64,000 nt of DNA from Modestobacter sp. L9-4 (GTDB taxonomy: Bacteria > Actinomycetota > Actinomycetes > Mycobacteriales > Geodermatophilaceae), in the NCBI RefSeq assembly GCF_019112525.1, contig NZ_CP077800.1, forward strand, positions 3,658,001 to 3,722,000, given 5' to 3'. Below are positions 62,779 through 64,000 of this stretch, piece by piece. A model generated the notes under the pieces. That model made no database searches and had not been told where the DNA came from. It was given only the letters and a program-made list of their open reading frames with translations. Numbering within the stretch: position 1 is the stretch's first letter; every line of letters starts with the position of its first letter. The translations under genes and the position numbers were made by a program.

Positions 62779-64000
62779 TTCACCGTCTCCTCGGCCAGCA
62801 CGGGCTTGCGGCCGGTGGCGAGCAGGTAGACCAGCACCAGCACGCCGAGGCCGAGCCAGGCGAAGCCCAGCCGCTGGGCCGCCACGTTGGCGTTGACCAC
62901 GACGTAGCTCAGGATCGCGAACCCGATGACCGGCACGATGAGGTGCCGCCACCAGTCGCGGCTGCCGTTGCGGACGACGAAGTGCACGACGACCGCCACG
63001 TGCAGCACCAGGAAGGCCGACAGGGCGCCGAAGTTGACCAGCGTCGACAGCGTCCCGATGCCGTAGTCGTCGCGGGTGGTCATGTACAGGCCGAGCACCA
63101 GGCTGACCGCGGCGACCAGCAGCGTGGCGTTGACCGGCACCCGGCGCGTGGGGTGGACCTTGCGCAGGAAGGCAGGCAGCTGCCGGTCGCGGGCCATGGC
63201 GAACAGCAGCCGGGAGGTGGCGGCCTGGGCGACGAGGGAGTTGGCGAAGCCCCAGGCGATCGCGGTCGCCACCGCGGTGACGATGTAGAGCCAGTGCCCG
63301 CTGGCGGCCTCGGCGGCGTCGTAGAAGGACGTGCCCGCGGCGTCGCCGTCGGCGATCAGGGTCGCGGGGGCGGGCACCAGCAGGGCGGCGATCCAGGTCT
63401 GGACGATGAACAGCGTCCCGGCCAGTGCGAGCGCGGCGATCATCGACTTGCCGATCGAGCGGGCGGACTCCCGGTTCTCCTCGGCCAGGGTGGAGATGCC
63501 GTCGAAGCCCAGGAAGCTCAGCACGGCGATCGAGACGGCGCCGAACACCAGGCTGACGTCGAAGGTGTCGCTGTCGTAGATCGGGGAGAACGCGTCGGCG
63601 CCGTTGCCGTTGCTGCTCAGCAGCGCGATCAGGCCGATGACCACGAACAGCGCCAGCACGACCAGCTCACCGATCAGCATGATCTTGTTGGTGCGGGCGG
63701 TGAACTCGATGCCGAGGAAGTTGACGACGGTGTTGAGGACGACGAAGGCGACCACCCACACCGCGACGGGGATGCCGCTGACGATCGCGTTCATGGCGAC
63801 GCCGGCGATCAGGTAGAGCAGGCCGGGGATGAGCACGTAGTCCAGCAGGATCATCCAGCCGGCCAGGAAGCCGACCGGCTGGGCGATGCCGCGCCCGGCG
63901 TAGGTGTAGACCGAGCCGGCCATCGGGAAGGCCCGCGACATCTGCGAGTAGGACGCCGCGGTGAACGCCATGGCCAGTCCACCGATGAGGTAGACGAGCG
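62775..64000 (-). CDS. APC-family amino acid permease, 5' end outside window
   Basis: C-terminal 408 or so residues; the frame is open through the window edge, with LVYLIGGLAM before the first visible internal ATG (63971). Visible: GSVYTYAGRGIAQPVGFLAGW, the APC helix-3 region, and GFDGISTLAEENRESARSIGKSM in the helix 6-7 loop, then about six more membrane helices. Imports amino acids or amines by proton symport. Linked to the amidase. Confidence 0.92.
   Translation of the reverse strand, partial: LVYLIGGLAMAFTAASYSQMSRAFPMAGSVYTYAGRGIAQPVGFLAGWMILLDYVLIPGLLYLIAGVAMNAIVSGIPVAVWVVAFVVLNTVVNFLGIEFTARTNKIMLIGELVVLALFVVIGLIALLSSNGNGADAFSPIYDSDTFDVSLVFGAVSIAVLSFLGFDGISTLAEENRESARSIGKSMIAALALAGTLFIVQTWIAALLVPAPATLIADGDAAGTSFYDAAEAASGHWLYIVTAVATAIAWGFANSLVAQAATSRLLFAMARDRQLPAFLRKVHPTRRVPVNATLLVAAVSLVLGLYMTTRDDYGIGTLSTLVNFGALSAFLVLHVAVVVHFVVRNGSRDWWRHLIVPVIGFAILSYVVVNANVAAQRLGFAWLGLGVLVLVYLLATGRKPVLAEETVK

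Overview
The window is high-GC actinobacterial DNA: GTG starts are common, stop and start codons overlap as GTGA or ATGA, and the housekeeping order era-recO-uppS followed by glyS, dusB and dnaG matches actinomycetes (in mycobacteria era, recO and uppS are also neighbours). A soil actinobacterium of the Geodermatophilaceae type is my best guess; the lineage is inference.

Layout. 1-8.6 kb: the end of a NarL-type sensor kinase with its regulator, a membrane protein, era, then a lower-GC two-gene cassette (a TIR-domain membrane protein plus a coiled-coil membrane protein) wedged between era and recO, followed by uppS, a chemoreceptor and a helical protein of unknown function. 8.6-15.9 kb: glyS, dusB, small membrane or secreted proteins, dnaG and tRNA-Asn. 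16-28 kb: a NERD-domain protein beside the tRNA, a CbxX-type AAA ATPase, a DUF1275 membrane protein, an MFS exporter with a divergent XRE regulator, small proteins, a PAS-GGDEF diguanylate cyclase and a short UvrA-like ATPase.

27.8-57.4 kb is one large carbohydrate catabolic island. An IclR regulator faces a five-gene + operon (VOC protein, aldo/keto reductase, GH1 beta-glucosidase, enolase-superfamily dehydratase, FucI-like protein). An eight-gene - operon follows (RraA-like, sugar-acid dehydratase, FAH-family dehydratase, ketoglutarate-semialdehyde-type aldehyde dehydrogenase, 2-hydroxyacid dehydrogenase, second aldo/keto reductase, Gfo/Idh oxidoreductase, KDG-type kinase). Divergent from it is a peptide/oligosaccharide ABC transporter operon, then a LacI repressor, then a seven-gene + run (alcohol dehydrogenase, SDR, IlvD/EDD aldonate dehydratase, epimerase-like protein, SMP-30 lactonase, KDPG aldolase, alpha/beta hydrolase), closed by a GH13 glucosidase. 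Read together the genes give import of glycosides, hydrolysis, oxidation to lactone and aldonate, dehydration, then either a Weimberg-like route (FAH plus aldehyde dehydrogenase) or an Entner-Doudoroff-like route (kinase plus aldolase). Three main promoters share TTGAC(A/G)-N18-TAGNNT, and CGAAA(C) repeats lie at the transporter, catabolic and dehydrogenase promoters, suggesting one LacI regulon.

59-64 kb: a DUF4396 membrane protein behind a CsoR-like box, an OmpR/PhoB-type two-component system with a tandem 11-bp repeat upstream, and an acetamidase/formamidase overlapping an amino-acid permease that runs off the window. No insertion sequence, integrase, phage gene, rRNA or CRISPR array was recognised. 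The most unusual content is the TIR/coiled-coil cassette; the hairpin family, the alternative leader hairpins and the operator network are the next best leads.
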